The position numbers were made by a program, and so were the translations under genes. The notes under the pieces were generated by a model. It was not told the origin of the DNA, made no database searches, and saw only the letters and a program-made list of their open reading frames with translations. Positions 44,027 to 54,574 of a stretch of 64,000 nt of DNA are shown here, one piece after another (positions within the stretch are counted from its first letter, which is position 1; the number at the start of each line of letters is the position of its first letter). The stretch covers positions 310,001-374,000 of the forward strand of contig JAOWCC010000752.1 of assembly GCA_030867875.1 (NCBI GenBank). The letters run 5' to 3'. The stretch comes from Actinernus sp. WN-2022 (lineage: Eukaryota; Cnidaria; Anthozoa; Actiniaria; Actinernidae).

Positions 44027-44271
44027 TATCAACAATACCTTGGAATGTGCCCGCATGTTTCAACAGTTGGTCAGCAGTAACCACATCAAAACAAGATGGC
44101 GGACCCTAAACGTAGCGAACTGGCGTCTTGAAGTTAAACCATTTGATGACTAGTTCTTCTTATTCTCGTGCCATCAAAACCTTTTCCTTTCTGGATAAGC
44201 AGGCATTTAGGAAAAGAGGAGTGCTTTCCCGACTTTTTTAATCAAGGAAACCGTTCAAAGGTGGCTCAAAG

Positions 44272-44496
44272 ATGCATCCGAAATTGAACACCGAGTATTT
44301 TTGGAATGTCAGTTGTCACTGTCAGCATCATAACCAATCAGATTATCGGAACAGTTCTGGCGCTCAAAATGTGAAGTCGTTAAATTTCCAACGGTCTTTG
44401 CTCAGGATGGATATGTTCAACAAATACCCGCAACCATATCAGACGTGCGTTCCTCTTCTTTATTGGAATCCTCAGGATATTACTCGCATATTTAAG
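44272..44496 (+). CDS. Possible captured exon of unknown function
   Basis: An open frame from ATG 44272 reads MHPKLNTEYFWNVSCHCQHH … MDMFNKYPQPYQT … LLYWNPQDITRIF and meets a good donor (TTTAAG|GTAAAT). Codon composition is unlike the surrounding AT-rich DNA. I do not recognise the family. Because it lies inside a transposon-like element it could be captured host sequence; chance cannot be excluded at this length. Confidence 0.25.
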
Positions 44497-44511
44497 GTAA
44501 ATTGCTTGTGA

Positions 44512-45880
44512 ATTAATTGTGTTTTGTGATCATGGATGTAGAGCAAAACCTTTGGACTTTGGTAATTTTTACATCATAATTTCTTGTACATGTTCATCGC
44601 CTAAGTTGTACCTCTGATCTGTGCATGATCACGAGCTAGTCTCGATCAGTTGCTTTGGATTAAGTACATGTACCATGATGTACCATGTAGTGATATACAC
44701 ACGCACTTAATTTATATATAATTTTGTGTTATCATGCAGTTGATTAAAAGAAATTTCGGAGCCGTATTATTTCTACCTCAAATCTGATCTGCACTCGATC
44801 TGATTGATTTTTTACTGCCACTTAGAAACACATACATGTAGGTCTACCATACATGCAATAACACCATGGCAAACTAGATACATTTCATGTTTATTTAGCT
44901 TTTTCAAATTAAGGAGCAACTAGCAAATACAACACCACTTATATAATTAGTTCTAAAAACCTAACCCCCATGGCCAAATAAAAAACCCTAACCATTTAAA
45001 ACCTAAAATCGTTCATATAACGAGTGTAAATAAACCTGAGCTATAATGGAGAATTTAACAAAGTTTTCAAGTCATCTTTTTAAGTGGCACTTAGAAGTGG
45101 CATTGTGTTCTGCAGTTTAGCCATTACATGTATATAGGGCTGGAACCATTCAACATAGATATGTACTCATTCGACACAACCATTCAACATGCTTTGTAAC
45201 CAGGCTCACTGGTTTATGATGGTTTTGAGGTACCAAATCAAATTATTTAGTTTCTTATTTTTATTCCAAGTATCTTACAGACTGCCAACATATTGCGTTG
45301 CAGAACAGAAGCATAATTTTTCTCAGAATGATTGTGTCGAATCAGTATGTCAAATAATAATAATTATTATCTATCTCTATGCATGTCATACTGAAATCAG
45401 TTGCAAGACAATGGTATGGTTTTAGTTTTTCAATACAATTTGAACCATGTTATTTTTTTGTATTGATGAATTCCAGCACAAAGTGACCGGTTATTTTCTA
45501 GTGTATAAAATATATATAATGCACTTATCAATTGAAACCCATGCCTGGTTGGTAATCTACAGAGTATACATTTGTTTCTTGTAGAACAATAAAGCAAACA
45601 GATGAAACTGAAGAATGCTGATTCCATGGAGAGCAAGACAAGGCACTATTATGCAGCTGAGTCCAATGTTATTGAAACATCCAAAAACAAAAGTTAAAGT
45701 CAATATTATTACAAATCAAATTGTGGTTATAGTTTCAGTTGGACTATTTGTGAATCAGACTAAATTTTTATACTGCAAATGGCATTTCTGGCCATGTACC
45801 TTGTAGCATTTGCTTAATGATCAGTTCAAGTAATAAAAAATATATATACGATTTACGAGTTTCAACATCATTGGTGGAAC
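44512..45880. other. No gene recognised (inside GTACC-array element)
   Basis: AT-rich interior with no supported exon or transposase motif. Confidence 0.4.
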
Positions 45881-45884
45881 TTTT

Positions 45885-46470
45885 TAAGTACACCTTGAAT
45901 GCCTGCAAAAGTTATATACCCTACCTGCAGGTGTACATGCAGTATTTCGTAGTACAGTCTAGTTGAAGAGGTACATTTGTGGGATACCTCAAGTGTACCC
46001 AAAATGCAGGTTCCCAAAAGTGTGATACTTTGGATATACCTAGTATGTACCTATTTTGGGTACGTTTGGGGTATAATTTAGGTACAAATGAGGTATACCC
46101 CACATTTTTTTGAATATTATTTGTAGTACTGTCTTTAGTTAAAGAGGTACATTTGAGGTATACCTCAGATTTGAGGTATACCTCAGATGTACCCATAATG
46201 GTTCCAAAAGTGCGCTACTTTAGGTATACCTATTTTGGGTAGGTTTGGGGTATAATTTAGGTACAAATGAGGTATAACCCACATTTTTTTGAATATTATT
46301 TGTAGTACTGTCTTTAGTTAAAGAGGTACATTTGAGGTATACCTCAGATGTACCCATAATGGTTCCAAAAGTGCGCTACTTTAGGTATACCTATTTTGTA
46401 CCTATTTCGGGTAGGTTTGGGGTATACTTTAGGTACAAATGAAGTATACCCCAAATGTACTCAATTTTGG
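45885..46470. repeat. GTACC minisatellite, right end
   Basis: A roughly 130-170-bp higher-order unit (GAGGTACATTTGAGGTATAC … GGTTCCAAAAGTGCGCTACT … GGGTAGGTTTGGGGTATA) repeated about three times; some copies are nearly identical. Confidence 0.9.
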
Positions 46471-47068
46471 TAAGGGTTATCCCCTCTGTTATCTTTAGAA
46501 ATAAATTATCATGTGTGGGTCACGGCGGGCCGTGGTATGGACTAAGGGGTAACAATTAAACACCTAGGGATCAGCAGTCTTTGGCCTCACTCGCGGGTAG
46601 CTATCAGAAACGACAAGGTCAACCTGAAACTAATCATAACTTTATTTAATTCCATAAAATACCCATACTGTATCTCTCCCATGGAAGGGATTGGAAATTC
46701 TGAGGGGTATTGGGGAGGGAGGGGTATCAAGAGAGGGGAGAGTTGTTTTTTACCTCAAACATAATACTTACATAAATACTTAATCTCAATTGTGCCACCA
46801 ATCCAAATACCAAAAATGAATGTTCTGTCCATTTGAACATACATTGTACATTTTTCCTCACATATTTATCGTTCTTTTTGAGGTTTGGTGCAATCCCAAA
46901 TTAGAATAAAATGCCTTCTCAAGCCACTTGGCTATCGTATTACTTTGAGAAAAGACAAAGTACAAATGGCAAAAAGACAGCAGAACCTCCATTTGTTTAT
47001 AAAATTATATTTTTCTTAAAATCCAGCTCTCACTTTTCAGCATTCCCTAATATTCACATTTTTATTAC

Positions 47069-47237
47069 CTCCACGTCTACTGCAACAGTTCTTCTCATTT
47101 CCATCACCTAGATAAATCTCTCCAACGACTCCACAAATGCCACAAATGATGTCATCCAGATTCCTGTCAGTTATGACTTCAAAAGCATAGAACCCATTGT
47201 ACAGGAGATCGGTAATGTATGCAAAAGAAGGGGTTTC
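47069..47237 (-). CDS. HMGXB3-like gene, CxC exon
   Basis: 169 bp, acceptor TTATTAG, donor GGAG|GTAATA, phase 0 to 1. It reads ETPSFAYITDLLYNGFYAFE, then DRNLDDIICGICGVVGEIYL and GDGNEKNCCS. The C-x2-C cluster followed by a Leu-x-Asp-x-Asn box is the cysteine cluster associated with KDZ proteins. A further small exon before 42903 is required by phase and was not found. Confidence 0.8.
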
Positions 47238-47967
47238 CTAATAAAATGAATAACATGGAAAGTTTTTAAAATTAAACATCTCCATTGCTACTGAACAATG
47301 AAAATCAAAACATCAGCTTCCCCGAATGCCTGGGTTTAGTATCCCAAAGCTCTTGGGTGCAAGTCTCAGGTACATGTAAGAAGCTTAATTGCTAAGTAAA
47401 TTACCTCTTTACCAGAATTTGTTTTAGTATTTTTGTTCATTTCTGAAGTTTAACCTGCCAAAAGAGAGTTAAACAATTCGCTTCGCAACACGAAGTGCGT
47501 ACGCTCTATGTGCTTTGTAACCAGGCATTCAATGGCGCACATACAAACTATCTATAATCGCCTAAAAGTTTTCACTTTCTCTCATAAACTGTCTGCTACA
47601 CACTTCTCTGTGCCGTTTATGAAAAGAGAAAGAAGCAAATGTTACTTGCCCCTTCAGGCAACCTGTGAACAGGAATCACTAATCTGACAAACTTAACTAC
47701 CTGTACAAGCCCCGGGCTATCAGCAGCACTTACATGTACGTTGCGCCCTGCTACGATACTGTTTGTAGCCAATACCTTTGTAAAACGGAAACATGACCAA
47801 CATACATGTATGGCAATAATATTAGCAATTAAGTCCAGTGTGACAACATTGCAACCAATTATACACAGACAGTATCCATACATATGCAATGCTTAATGGC
47901 ATGCTACATGTATGTTGCAACAAGATCGACAGCACATGTGACATGAATACCCGAAAGGAGTAACTAC

Positions 47968-48130
47968 ATGTAATAGGGCAATCCCTTTATGCAGGACGAC
48001 ACGAATATATAGAATATATACAACACAATACCATTCAATACAACAATAGAACGCAACACAATACAATACAATACAATACAATTTGGTAGCAATTCGTGTC
48101 GTCCTACATGAAGGGATGGCCTGTAATAGG
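47968..48130. mobile_element. MITE with internal AATAC microsatellite
   Basis: GTAATAGGGCAATCCCTTTA and GCAGGACGACACGAAT at the left are mirrored at 48085-48130. The centre contains ACAATACAATACAATACAAT. Open frames here only reflect the microsatellite. Confidence 0.75.
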
Positions 48131-48189
48131 CTAGCTAAAGAACAATCCTAGGCAACAACAGAAAGGAAGATGAGACTTAAGACAAAAAA

Positions 48190-48305
48190 TACCTGAATAG
48201 TGATATGAAAAAAAGCACAACCTGGATTTGGATATGCCAATAAAAATTTAACTTGGAAGACTATATTTTTCACTGATGACTTAATTGTTGGCTCAGGACT
48301 GCCAT
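48190..48305 (-). pseudogene. HMGXB3-like gene, exon with probable 1-base loss
   Basis: A 116-bp candidate between acceptor CTAAAG and donor TTCAG|GTATTT. The open frame reads NGSPEPTIKSSVKNIVFQVK then LAYPNPGCAFFHITIQ. Neighbouring exons predict phase 0 to 0 (117 bp), so one base appears missing near the acceptor. It is the weakest exon in the chain. Confidence 0.4.
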
Positions 48306-48406
48306 TAACTTTAGGAAAGTAAATGGTACATGTTTAAAGAAAAATAATTTCATAAAATGTCTTCATTACTACATTTGTAATGTATATAATATATACTATC
48401 ATGTAC

Positions 48407-48542
48407 CTTCTTTGATTTCTTGATCAGAATTGCCAGCTTGCTTTCTATGGCAATTGTAACAGGAACTCCCCTCTTAATTAGTTCTCTCATTCAAGCAAGA
48501 TGTCAAACGAAACAAGAAGTTTGTCTGATATGTTGAACAATC
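48407..48542 (-). pseudogene. HMGXB3-like gene, exon with 1-base loss
   Basis: The acceptor CCTTCAG|GA completes the Gly begun by the exon ending at 53268 and gives LFNISDKLLVSFDILLE. One base is missing before MRELIKRGVPVTIAIESK, then LAILIKKSKK and donor AAG|GTACAT. The G-L-F-N … GVPV order is diagnostic of the family. The join across 4.7 kb, which contains a whole LINE, is supported by phase. Confidence 0.7.
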
Positions 48543-48616
48543 CTGAAGGAGGGTAACATCAATGTGAAAATTTAAAATACTACATACATGTATTATGTAG
48601 ATATACATGTATAACT

Positions 48617-48640
48617 GGGGGGGGGGGGGGGGGGGGGGTG
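48617..48640. repeat. Long G homopolymer
   Basis: About 20 or more consecutive G (one T near the end), just upstream of LINE A. Confidence 0.9.
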
Positions 48641-48828
48641 GACTCCCATATAAAAGCTATAAGGGTACATGAATGTGCCATTGGGTTTTTGATCTAAGTC
48701 TGAAATGGGGTCCCAGTTTCACCCTTTAAGACTGAGATGGGGTATACTCCATATATTCTGTTCAATCAGTTTTCAAATGCAATGTTTTTGGCATTTTCCC
48801 CTCATATTTTTGACCAGTAGTTTAATTT

Positions 48829-49680
48829 TTGGCAAAATTAAGTGGGGTAGGTTTCTTAGGACAAAAAAAAAATGGGCTGTTGTTCATAATGTTAAAAAAA
48901 GCCAATACATGTAAATTAGGCGCCGACATAGCTGCCACATTATTTCACTCAGTTTTTCTACATTTTTACTTAAGTTTTTTAGTTTTAGTATATTTTAGAG
49001 CTGATATAAGTGGACCTAACAATGTTACCGACCACCAAAACGAACTGCTGGTATGCTCCAACTGCTCTGAGGTAATCTCATGCAATGGACATGATTCGCA
49101 CTCTCTGTACCTTTCACTTACTGGTAAAAGTTTAAAGAAGAAGAAATTGATTTCTACTGGATTCCACAACTCCCGAGCACCGATTACGAAATGGTCTAAG
49201 CATGGATGTACGTCTTTAGTTATTCCTGGTCATGATCCACCTACTGACATTACAGTTTACAATGATATCTCTACTAATCCTGGACCTGTTTGGCAGTCGC
49301 CATTATGGAAATTACCTGGACAAGCCGATATGACTAATTTGCATGTTAACAATGCAAAAACAACAAATGTTTCCCCCGAACAACTGCTTAGTTTTCGCTC
49401 TCACCTTTCTAGTCGCTCATACCTGTCCTCAACAGTTCTACAGCAATTACAGAAACACAAGTTATGGAAGTTTAGAGGTAGAAGAGCTGGCCGAAACCAA
49501 ATACCTGTGATCACTATCCGCCGAACTGAACTCATTTACAGTTCAATGGACATTCCGAGACGAAGATGATCAACATAAACATTACAGTCCCTGCTATTGT
49601 ACCTAGTGCACCTCGGTCTCAAGAATCCTGCATGCAGCTGTGCACTGTAAATGTCCGATCGATAAAGAATAAATCAGCAG
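48829..49680 (+). pseudogene. LINE N-terminal region with degenerate 2A-like motif
   Basis: A 246-codon frame with LVCSNCSEVISCNGH and TDITVYNDISTNPGPVW. The D-I-x-x-NPGP segment (residues about 150-157) matches the consensus D-x-E-x-NPGP of 2A-like ribosome-skipping peptides, known at the N-terminus of some echinoderm and cnidarian CR1-type LINEs. Here Ser replaces the consensus Glu. The protein then runs toward the endonuclease (CTVNVRSIKNKSADFF), where a T8 run at 49682-49689 shifts frame. Confidence 0.6.
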
Positions 49681-49695
49681 ATTTTTTTTGATTTT

Positions 49696-50433
49696 GTGTG
49701 CGAAAGCAAACCTGATATTGTTGCCATAACCGAGACCTGGCTAACTGACAATGATGTCGCTGCTAGAGCCTTAGCTACTCCCATTGGCTATAAACTTCTT
49801 GATCATCCTCGACAAAATCGTATAGGCGGCGGTACTGGCCTACTATTTAGAGACAGTCTGACTGTTAGTAAAGTAGCTGCTGCTGAGAAGAACGCGTTTG
49901 AATACTCTGAGTGGAGTGTTATGTCTGGTTCATTTCGCTTACGCCTGGTCATCATCTATAGAACACCCTACAGCTCTGAGCATCCGGTTTCTACTAGTGT
50001 GTTTTTCACTGAGTTCTCCGACTACCTTGAATCAGTCATCTCATCTACTGAGAAGCTGCTCATAACTGGAGACTTTAATATACATGTTGATGTACCAAAT
50101 GACCCTGATGCAGTTAAACTACTTGAACTGTTAGAATCAATGGGAATGGAACAACACGTGAATCTACCTACTCATGAACTAGGCCACATACTTGACCTAG
50201 TTATTACACGCCAATATGATGCCCTTGTCACTGGTTTGCCCAAAATTGGTCGTCTTGTGTCTGACCATTTTTCTGTTTTGTATGAACTTAAAGCGCCTAT
50301 ACCATCACTCACCATTAAACAATGTACTTACAGGAAACTTAAAACAGTTGATATACAATCGCTGAAGGCTGATCTCGCCACCTCTGATTTATGTCGATAC
50401 CTCCCCAGCGATCTAGATGTGCTAGTAAAGTGA
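49696..50433 (+). pseudogene. LINE APE-type endonuclease
   Basis: Contains KPDIVAITETWL (catalytic Glu), GTGLLFRDS, LRLVIIYRTPY, LITGDFNIHVD (catalytic Asp, Asn), GHILDLVITR and LVSDHFSVLYEL (catalytic Ser-Asp-His). This nuclease nicks target DNA for target-primed reverse transcription. All expected catalytic residues are visible. A TGA at 50431-50433 interrupts the link to RT. Confidence 0.85.
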
Positions 50434-50811
50434 TACAACACCACTCTAACTAACCTGTTAGAGCACCATGCTCCTCTTAAGACCAAGTCAGTGACTGTTA
50501 GGCCACGCGTGCCCTGGTTTAACGATGGTATTAAGACGGCTAAGAGATCAAGAAGACGGGCTGAGAGAAAATGGAGGAAAACGAAATCCCCATTGGACTA
50601 TGCTCAATATAGAGCATGTAGAAACCGCGTAACTTACTTGATGAATAATGCAAGACGAGAATTCTATACGAACTTTATTGCTGAAAATAGCTGTGATCAA
50701 GCAAAGGCAAAAGGCAAAAGGCAAATTGTTCAAAGCTACAAAACACCTGTTAAAGCAGAACACTGATGTACTCTACCCTCCTCATGATGATGATTATGTG
50801 CTCCTAACGAC
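50434..50811 (+). pseudogene. LINE endonuclease-RT linker, frameshifted
   Basis: Continues YNTTLTNLLEHHAPLKTKSV, RPRVPWFNDGIKTAKRSRRR and REFYTNFIAENSCDQ, then shifts frame near 50705 (a small GGCAAAA repeat expansion) and again near 50800. Confidence 0.75.
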
Positions 50812-52542
50812 ATGGGACATTTTTTCGTTCAAAAAATCGTTGATATACAGAACAAACATGACTGTGCTGATCTAGTTAATACAGAACCTGTGAGGAAACC
50901 CGAAAACTGTGATCCCACCCTTAATGCTATCACGTCATTTGATGAGTTTAAACCACTGACGGAAGAGGACACGAGAAAACTTATCATGAAGTCGACCAAA
51001 AAGTCGTGTGCGCTGGATCCAATGCCAACTCCTCTAATCATTGACTGCATTGACGTACTGTTCCCCGTCTTGACTAAAATTATTAATCTCTCTCTGGATA
51101 CCACATTATATCCTGATGATTGGAAAGAGGCTCTCATCATGCCCTTGCTTAAGAAATATGGACTTGACCTTGTGTTTAAGAACTACCGTCCTGTTAGCAA
51201 TCTCCCTTACGTTTCTAAATTAACGGAAATAACCGTTTGTGAGCAACTACACTGCCACATGACTGTAAATGGCCTGTACCCTGCATTACAATCTTCTTAC
51301 AGGAAACATCACAGTACAGAGACAGCGCTACTAAAGGTTAATAATGATATATTGATTAATATGAACCGGCAGCAAGTAACCCTCCTTGTGCTTCTGGATT
51401 TAAGTGCAGCCTTCGACACAGTTGATCATAGTATCCTGCTTGACACTTTCAAATCTAAGGTTAGTGTATCTGGTAAAGTACTCGACTGGTTTTCGTCATA
51501 TTTGATGAACAGAACGCAGCGTGTTTCAATTAATGGTACCCCCTCAGATAGTTTTGAACTGAAGTGGGGTGTTCTTCATGGTTCTTGCCTTGGACCTCTT
51601 CTCTTTGTTATTTATGCATCGAAACTATTTGATATTATGAATGCGCATCTCCCTAATGTCCACTGCTACGCCGATGATTCGCAGATCTACCTTTCTTTCA
51701 AGCCAGACTCAGCTGCTAATCAGGAGAACGCTATTTCTGTCATAGAAAACTGCATAAAGGACATTCGCCAATGGATGCTTGCCGACCGGCTAATGCTGAA
51801 CGATGACAAGACTGAATTTCTGATTATAGGCACAAGGCAACAATTAGCTAAAGTAAACATTGAACATATAACTGTCGGAAATTGTAATATTGCACCCGTT
51901 CCAGTTGCCAGAAATTTAGGTTCTTGGTTCGACTCTAAGTTGTCCATGAACACGAATATTAATATTAAGATATGCAATTCTTCATTTTTCCATTTACACA
52001 ACATTAGACGCATAAGGAAGTATTTGTCCACTGAATCTACCAAGCTTTTAGTACATGCCTTTGTCACAAGCCGTATCGATTACTGTAATAGCCTTTTATA
52101 CGGATTACCGCAGACACAACTAATTAAGTTACAGAGAGTACAAAATACTGCTGCCCGTCTTATTTGTAAGATTCCAAGATTCGACCATGTAACACCTGTG
52201 TTATATCAGCTGCATTGGCTTCCAGTTAAGTTTAGAATTACCTTTAAATTATTACTTATTACTTTTATGGCATTGTATGGTCTGTCACCTATATATATTA
52301 ATGATCTAATTAAGATTAAGAGTAAGTCTAGATATTGTCTTCGTTCTAATACCGAATTGTTACTAGAACCACCTTATGTGATAACTAAGCCTACCCTTGA
52401 CGATAGAGCCTTTGTATCTGCTGCTCCTAAACTGTGGAACGATCTACCGAACTCTATACGAAATGAACAGTCTCTCGGTTCTTTTAAACGTTCAATTAAG
52501 ACTTATCTTTTTAGGAAAGCATTTAACTGTAATTTATTTTAA
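50812..52542 (+). pseudogene. LINE reverse transcriptase and C-terminal domain
   Basis: 576 open codons. Motifs in order: KSCALDPMPTPLI, NYRPVSNLPYVSKLTE, VLLDLSAAFDTVDHSILLDT, then WGVLHGSCLGPLLFVIYASK (the usual PQGS is LHGS here), VHCYADDSQIYLSF with intact YADD, LMLNDDKTEFLIIG, SRIDYCNSLLYGLP, QNTAARLIC and LHWLPVKFRI. It ends SFKRSIKTYLFRKAFN. This is the CR1/L2-group arrangement. The catalytic residues are intact. Confidence 0.9.
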
Positions 52543-52738
52543 CATATTTTTTTTAAATATTAGAATGTATAGTTTTTACTCATTTTTAGTATTTTATTAG
52601 TTCTTAAACATTTAGTATTAATCTATTAGACGTATAGGTTTAGCTTCCGTAAAATTAGTATTAACATTAGTATGGATTTTTAACATTATATTATTTAGGC
52701 TAATTAGCTATACATAAGTTATTTACATATCATGTAAT

Positions 52739-52771
52739 GCGCAAGTGATCATATACACATGAAACTTGCGC
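52739..52771 (+). repeat. 3'-terminal hairpin of LINE
   Basis: GCGCAAGT (52739-52746) pairs with ACTTGCGC (52764-52771) across a 17-base loop, 15 bases before the (ATT)n tail. Such 3' hairpins are often the RT recognition element. Confidence 0.75.
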
Positions 52772-52801
52772 AATATAAGTCCATTAATTATTATTATTAT
52801 T

Positions 52802-53267
52802 ACATGCAGGCACACAAGCAGTAGAAAATAATGACATTTCTATTTTTTCCTATTCATACATGTACCAGCACATATTTTTTCCAAGACTAATAAATTTATT
52901 GTTAAGACAAATAATCATAAACAAGCTATAGCTGGAGAACCAAAGCTGTTCTTGTACTTAGAGATATACATGTAAAGTGGACGTCACGATGCTATTTTAA
53001 GATTTGGTTGCAGGTCGATCCTCTCACATTTTACTTGTTCCATCTCCTTTGTTGAATTCATGAAGATGCAATGGGTGATGGACGCAAAACAAATTATATC
53101 AATCACTCAATATTGTTCTTTGTGTATAGTTTTAATTTTAACAGCATTGCATATTATATCCCAAAAATAAAAGGCCTTTTATACATAAAAATGTATGATA
53201 CATCATGTAGTCACCCTGGGACTATCAATGGAATTCTGTGGTACAGTGTAATATAATCAAAACTTAC
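52802..53267 (-). other. Intron remainder; no gene
   Basis: Host intron between the LINE tail and the donor of the upstream HMGXB3-like exon at 53267. Confidence 0.6.
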
Positions 53268-53749
53268 CCATTTCATATGGAAAAACTTGATGCATGGCTT
53301 TGCATGAAGAACTTGTACAGATTTTGACAAGTATTGCAATGGGAGAAAATACAATGACATTTGTGATGAGGTAAGCCATGATCTCCTCTTTTCTGGCCAG
53401 GATGAGTTCTTGAATCTCCACGTACGCTTGGCACCACACAACAAACAAACTTCATGTGCAGGAGAGTACACAGAGGGCCAACCATCATTGCCATCACATG
53501 ACAAGAAACTTTTGCTGTCATTTTCAGCAATTTTGAGTAGAACTGATTTAGGAATGTCATAAGGCAGTTCATGATTCGTATTCAAATTGATTGTTGAATC
53601 ACGGCTGACACTGGCAACAGCTTGATTATCTAACAGATCTACCAAATTTGATGGGCCAGCAGCTGAGGCAGACACATCAGTAACTGGGGTTGTTTCAGAA
53701 GCAGCTGAAGCAGGTGGTTGAATGTCATGATCAGAAGAAGGTAAAGTGT
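53268..53749 (-). pseudogene. HMGXB3-like gene, exon with 1-base loss
   Basis: 482 bp, acceptor CTCAAAG, donor ATGG|GTAAGT. It reads TLPSSDHDIQPPASAASETT (low-complexity linker), ELPYDIPKSVLLKIAEND, then GWPSVYSPAHEVCLLCGAK. A one-base deletion near 53425 moves the frame to YVEIQELILARKEE, IAILVKICTSSSCKAMHQVF and PYEMG. The C-L-C-G … K-x-C … C-K-A-M-H-Q series is a zinc-binding cluster typical of this family. Both flanking joins agree in phase if the missing base is allowed. Confidence 0.75.
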
Positions 53750-53826
53750 CTTTGAGTATGCATAGCAAAACATGAATGTGAATACACATTTTTTTCTGCT
53801 TCAAGTGTTTGGTCTTGCTTGCATAC

Positions 53827-54403
53827 CCTGTGCAATCAAAAGATGAACAATGAAATGATATTTTTCCTTTGTCAGATGAAATATGGAGGAGGTAGGAAAG
53901 CCATTAACACAAAAATATGATGATGATACTTCAAAAATGGCTGGAAATGACGATGACTGCATAAGTTCAGTTAGGGTGTTTTTTGTTTGTTGATCCGAGG
54001 GGTAGTTTGAAATCAGAAGGTCGGATAGGTGGAAGGTTTCCATGGAAGGTACAGCTTGGCTTATTTTTTCAGAATGTTCACACTTGAACTGCTCAGGTCT
54101 TCCACTGTTTACGAAAGATGCCCTTGCAAGTTTGCATTTCTCACTGAGGCACTGTGTTAACCCCCCCTCTACGATAACAATGCATCTAGAGTCTTTTGCA
54201 TGTGTCTTGGAGGAGTAAAAAGAACAGCCATGTGATGTGAACAGAGTCACACAATCGGGAGCATATAGTTTTGGTTTTTTTAACTTTGGAATAAAACTTC
54301 CTCCGAGGTAGACGCGCCACAGGACTGACAATTTTCTGGTTTATAACGGTTGAAGTAAATATTGCTACACTTGTGGCAGGATCCTTGACCATGCACGTTG
54401 ACT
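53827..54403 (-). pseudogene. HMGXB3-like gene, upstream exon with 1-base loss
   Basis: The acceptor TTACCAG starts VNVHGQGSCHKCSNIYFNRY then KPENCQSCGAS. After a missing base near 54312 the frame continues GGSFIPKLKKPKLYAPDCVT, CIVIVEGGLTQCLSEKC, VNSGRPEQFKCEH and FHLTKEKYHFIVHLLIAQ, to donor CAGG|GTATGC. The two C-x2-C pairs and the later C…C-x-H cluster suggest zinc binding. No HMG box or earlier exon was recognised upstream, so the 5' end of the gene is unknown. Confidence 0.7.
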
Positions 54404-54507
54404 CTGGTAAAATATAAATATTGGTATCTATTATTAGGAACACTGGTACGACACTTCTGTATGTATAAATCGAGAATTAGACTATCTTAGATTAGTTAGA
54501 GTAAATG

Positions 54508-54571
54508 AAACCCTGCTAGCAGAGGTTATTTTCTCTTACCCTCTCTCCAGCTCCACTAAACGCTAGCAGGG
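54508..54571. mobile_element. Short MITE or hairpin with CCCTGCTAGC ends
   Basis: CCCTGCTAGC (54511 onward) is mirrored by GCTAGCAGGG (to about 54571), with AGAGGTTATTTTCTC inside, a word shared with the 36.1-kb MITE. Confidence 0.65.
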
Positions 54572-54574
54572 ATA

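Larger units (their letters stand above)
42983..46476. mobile_element. 3.5-kb element with GTACC-array inverted ends
   Basis: The termini CCCTTACCAAAAT (42983-42995) and its mirror ending 46476 continue inward into arrays rich in GTACACTT, GGTATACCT and GTACCCCAAATGTACC. No clean target duplication: 9-mers GTATGCCTT and TTATCCCCT match at 6 of 9. No transposase was seen. It sits in an intron of the HMGXB3-like gene. Confidence 0.65.
48829..52801 (+). mobile_element. Near-full-length CR1/L2-like LINE in antisense intron
   Basis: It carries an N-terminal 2A-like segment, APE-type endonuclease, RT and C-terminal domain on the plus strand, opposite to the host gene, and ends in an (ATT)n tail at about 52786-52801. 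The 5' boundary is uncertain (after the G-run). The coding sequence is broken by about four lesions, but the RT half is open. Confidence 0.85.

Noticed and set aside
42974..46485. 9-bp target duplication for the GTACC-array element
   Set aside because: Only 6 of 9 bases match, which is near what a best-offset search gives by chance in AT-rich DNA.
47893..48081. Tyr/Cys/Val-rich frame
   Set aside because: Translation of an AATAC microsatellite inside a MITE.
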